Part shown: positions 13,302 to 15,359 of the stretch, piece after piece
Position numbering within the stretch: the first letter of the stretch is position 1
How the letters are laid out: each line of letters begins with the position of its first letter
Source of the DNA: JABILX01 sp041648305
Lineage (GTDB): Bacteria; Patescibacteriota; Gracilibacteria; UBA1369; LOWO2-01-FULL-3
DNA: 15,359 nucleotides
Assembly (NCBI GenBank): GCA_041648305.1
Contig: JBAZPI010000023.1
Span: 1-15,359 of the forward strand
Reading direction: 5' to 3'
The notes under the pieces: model-generated
What the model saw: only the letters and a program-made list of their open reading frames with translations
What the model was told of the DNA's origin: nothing
Database searches by the model: none
Position numbers and translations under genes: made by a program

Positions 13302-13322
13302 GATCCTGGAACAGTCTACATT

Positions 13323-13383
13323 CCCCCTTGAGTAGCGACAGAAAGCGTCAGCGCTTCAAGTCGCCTCTACATTAGGCAGGGGG
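13323..13383. repeat. Long compound hairpin
   Basis: Nested arms: CCCCCT (13323-13328) with AGGGGG (13378-13383), GTAG (13332-13335) with CTAC (13367-13370), GCGAC (13335-13339) with GTCGC (13360-13364), and AAGCG (13343-13347) with CGCTT (13352-13356) around TCAG. GTAG and GCGAC share G13335, so these two stems compete by one base. The whole folds into one long imperfect stem. It lies 30 bases beyond the stop of the copper ATPase and may end that transcript or be a REP-type element. Confidence 0.6.
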
Positions 13384-13412
13384 GTGATCCTCAAAGCATC
13401 CTCCAATTATAT

Positions 13413-15359
13413 TCACTTAAACCCCGGACCCACGAAATGAAAATCATCCATAATCGTATTGGTCTTTGGTAATATTTTTAATATTTTTACTCTGTTCCCA
13501 GCCTCGTCGTCGAGAGTATCGCCTTCCTTGGTAAACTCATTTTCATTCAGCATCATTTTTGCCACATCGAGGCCCAGGAAAATTGGCAAATATTTTTCAC
13601 CGTTCACTACAACTGGTTCAAAATCAGAAATTCCCATGACTTTCTTGTACTGTTCAGGAATATTATTCCCATTAACAACGTAAAAGAAATCCAAAGCTGT
13701 TTCCTCATTCATAACTTTTATATTCGTAAAAGTGGATATTCTCGCGAAGGTAGATCTATTTATAATGTGATAGTCATCGAGCATCGTCCCGGTTTTTTTC
13801 AGAATGCCAACAACTTTGATGTTTTTGATCCCAAAGAAATCATTCAAAGTGTCTCCTGCGCCAACGATCAGTTCCTCGTCTTTCATCATTTTGGCTTCGG
13901 CATAACCCAAAATCATCTCGTTACTGCCAAGTTTTAGCGCACCCTCTTCGGCCTCGACTCCATCTAAATTAAATTTATCTACCCCCAGAAATAGTTTTGG
14001 AGAAGTTTCTGCAAAATTTAACTTTGTTTTTCCACCGCTGATAAATTTAGCAATATCGGTTTGAATTTCTAACGTTTGGCTGTCGTTAAAACCGCCCACG
14101 GCAGTATCTGCCATTTGAGAACTTAATCTCCCAAATTGAATGAATACAAAAGTAAACAAAATCGCCATTACAAACGGGGCAATAATTGAAAGATAATTTC
14201 TTTTCCCGGGTCTGAAATTTTTCAGCATCAACGAGTTTGTAACCACAGAAATTGAGCTGAATGCCATGGCCAATCCGGCAAGTTCAGGACGCAACACTAG
14301 GCCTAGACCTGCAAACACACGGGCAGCGATTGGGATTCCAATCACGTTGTAAAATAAAGCAAAGAACATGTTTTGCCTGATTTTCCCAATCGTTTCTTGT
14401 CCCAAATCAAGCGCAGTCAAAACATCTTTTAAATCATCTTTAATTATTACAATTCCACCAGTCTCCATGGCTACGTCCGTGCCACTCCCCATGGCGATTC
14501 CAAGGTCTGCCTGAGCCAAAGCCGGAGCATCGTTGATGCCATCTCCAACCATCGCAACTTTAAGACCTCTTTCCTGTAATTTTTTAATCTCATTAGCTTT
14601 ATCTTCCGGCAAAACTTCCGCCAATACGTTGGTAATACCAGCAAGCTTGGCGATAGCATCGGCGGTTCTTTTATTATCACCGGTGATCATGTATATCTCG
14701 AATCCGCGTCTCTTCAATTCTTTTACGGCTTCCACGGAACTTTCCTTCAATGTGTCAGCAACTGCGACGAGTCCCAAAACCTCTTTGTCAGAAGTCAAAA
14801 TCATTACAGTCTTTCCTTGTTCTTCCAATTTGCATATTTTCTTCTCAATCTTAGAAGCATCTAAATCGGCGACATCAGAAACAAGTTTTCGATTTCCCAA
14901 ATAATATTTAATTCCGGCAATATTTCCTTCCACTCCATGTCCTGGAATGGCTTTAAATCCCTCGGTTTCCTTTAAATCCACGTTCCCCTCTTTAGCATAA
15001 TTGACGATAGCCTCGGCCAAAGGATGCTCGGATAATTTCTCAAGACTGGCAGCAATAGAAATAATTTCATTTTCGTCTAAATCTCCAGCTGCAACAACGT
15101 CGGTTACCTCCGGCTTTCCTTTTGTTAATGTACCGGTTTTATCAAACACCAAAGTGTTAACTTTACACGCCGCCTCCAAAGGTTCTCCACCCTTAATCAA
15201 AACTCCATACTCGGCGCCTTTTCCTGTTCCAACCATGATAGCTGTAGGAGTAGCCAGTCCCAAAGCGCAAGGACAAGCTATAACCACCACGGAAACAAAA
15301 GCCATCAGACTAAATGTTAGTGAAGCCTGTAATACGAAAAACCACACGACAAACGTCAA
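13413..15359 (-). CDS. copA: Copper-type P1B ATPase with duplicated C-terminal domain, N-terminus cut by the window edge
   Basis: ATP-driven export of Cu(I). The N-terminal part, including any metal-binding domains and the first helices, lies beyond 15359. The visible 648 residues begin in the helix before CPC (29-31). Then follow phosphorylation motif DKTGT (73-77), HP (112-113), TGDNKRT (226-232) and GDGINDAP (272-279). YN (337-338) and MAFSS (365-369) sit in the last two helices; CPC, YN and MxxSS together mark the Cu+ subgroup. Normal enzymes end soon after. Here an extra hydrophobic helix (389-409) and about 240 more residues follow, with a module repeated at about 480-535 and 591-646 (LGxxxAKMM, GDTL, IL-KT-T, DD-Y/F-H). 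The added helix should place this part outside the membrane. The stop codon is TGA. The fusion is unusual; its role is unknown. Confidence 0.93.
   Translation of the reverse strand: MTFVVWFFVLQASLTFSLMAFVSVVVIACPCALGLATPTAIMVGTGKGAEYGVLIKGGEPLEAACKVNTLVFDKTGTLTKGKPEVTDVVAAGDLDENEIISIAASLEKLSEHPLAEAIVNYAKEGNVDLKETEGFKAIPGHGVEGNIAGIKYYLGNRKLVSDVADLDASKIEKKICKLEEQGKTVMILTSDKEVLGLVAVADTLKESSVEAVKELKRRGFEIYMITGDNKRTADAIAKLAGITNVLAEVLPEDKANEIKKLQERGLKVAMVGDGINDAPALAQADLGIAMGSGTDVAMETGGIVIIKDDLKDVLTALDLGQETIGKIRQNMFFALFYNVIGIPIAARVFAGLGLVLRPELAGLAMAFSSISVVTNSLMLKNFRPGKRNYLSIIAPFVMAILFTFVFIQFGRLSSQMADTAVGGFNDSQTLEIQTDIAKFISGGKTKLNFAETSPKLFLGVDKFNLDGVEAEEGALKLGSNEMILGYAEAKMMKDEELIVGAGDTLNDFFGIKNIKVVGILKKTGTMLDDYHIINRSTFARISTFTNIKVMNEETALDFFYVVNGNNIPEQYKKVMGISDFEPVVVNGEKYLPIFLGLDVAKMMLNENEFTKEGDTLDDEAGNRVKILKILPKTNTIMDDFHFVGPGFK

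Noticed and set aside
13413..15359. Fusion of two genes by a lost stop in the copper ATPase
   Set aside because: The frame is open without codon or composition breaks through the extra helix, and the tail contains an ordered internal repeat, so a real extension is more likely; kept as a finding.

Overview
The window most likely comes from a small-genome bacterium of the Candidate Phyla Radiation (Patescibacteria). The signs are tandem two-helix T4SS-type pilins, a CorA and a copper ATPase with unusual extra segments, an archaeal-type PEP carboxylase, many genes without a clear Shine-Dalgarno, and C/G-rich hairpin repeats next to tRNA genes. A Peregrinibacteria- or Gracilibacteria-like lineage would fit, but that is a guess. 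Stop codons TAA, TAG and TGA are all used, so the code appears standard, without the UGA-to-Gly change of some relatives.

Left part (1-2600): an A+T-rich, accessory-looking segment with two unrecognised ORFs (3-533, 600-1430) and a two-gene module. That module is an HTH plus minimal nucleotidyltransferase (MNT) protein (1533-2108) overlapping a HEPN-domain gene (2086-2537). The HEPN gene is readable only through a -1 frame change at a seven-A run. An 18-bp perfect palindrome lies in the module's promoter. The segment abuts a tRNA-Thr(UGU) gene (2603-2677, minus) and carries a degenerate second copy of that tRNA's 3' half (2543-2588), the usual scar of integration at a tRNA 3' end.

Middle part (2680-11065): core functions. 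MurB (2840-3814); two tandem pilin-like membrane proteins (3896-4721) behind a strong extended -10 promoter and ended by a rho-independent terminator; a PRC-barrel protein (minus); tRNA-Pro(UGG); a CorA-type magnesium transporter (minus); archaeal-type PEP carboxylase (minus). Divergent from the carboxylase is a two-gene unit for ribosome modification: an RlmI-like 23S rRNA methyltransferase and the RimO methylthiotransferase. The plus strand looks C-rich throughout this part whatever the gene direction, suggesting it is the lagging strand.

Right part (11055-15359): a cytosolic TPR protein (minus) convergent with and overlapping rimO; a 322-bp gene-free stretch with hairpins and a tRNA promoter; tRNA-Pro(GGG) with unusual D and T loops; a block of hairpin repeats; and a copper-type P1B ATPase (minus), cut by the right edge. 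The ATPase has an extra C-terminal helix and a duplicated domain that should lie outside the membrane.

Most worth following up: the frame-disrupted HEPN toxin gene of the MNT/HEPN module and its operator, the tRNA-Thr 3' scar beside it, and the duplicated C-terminal domain of the copper ATPase.
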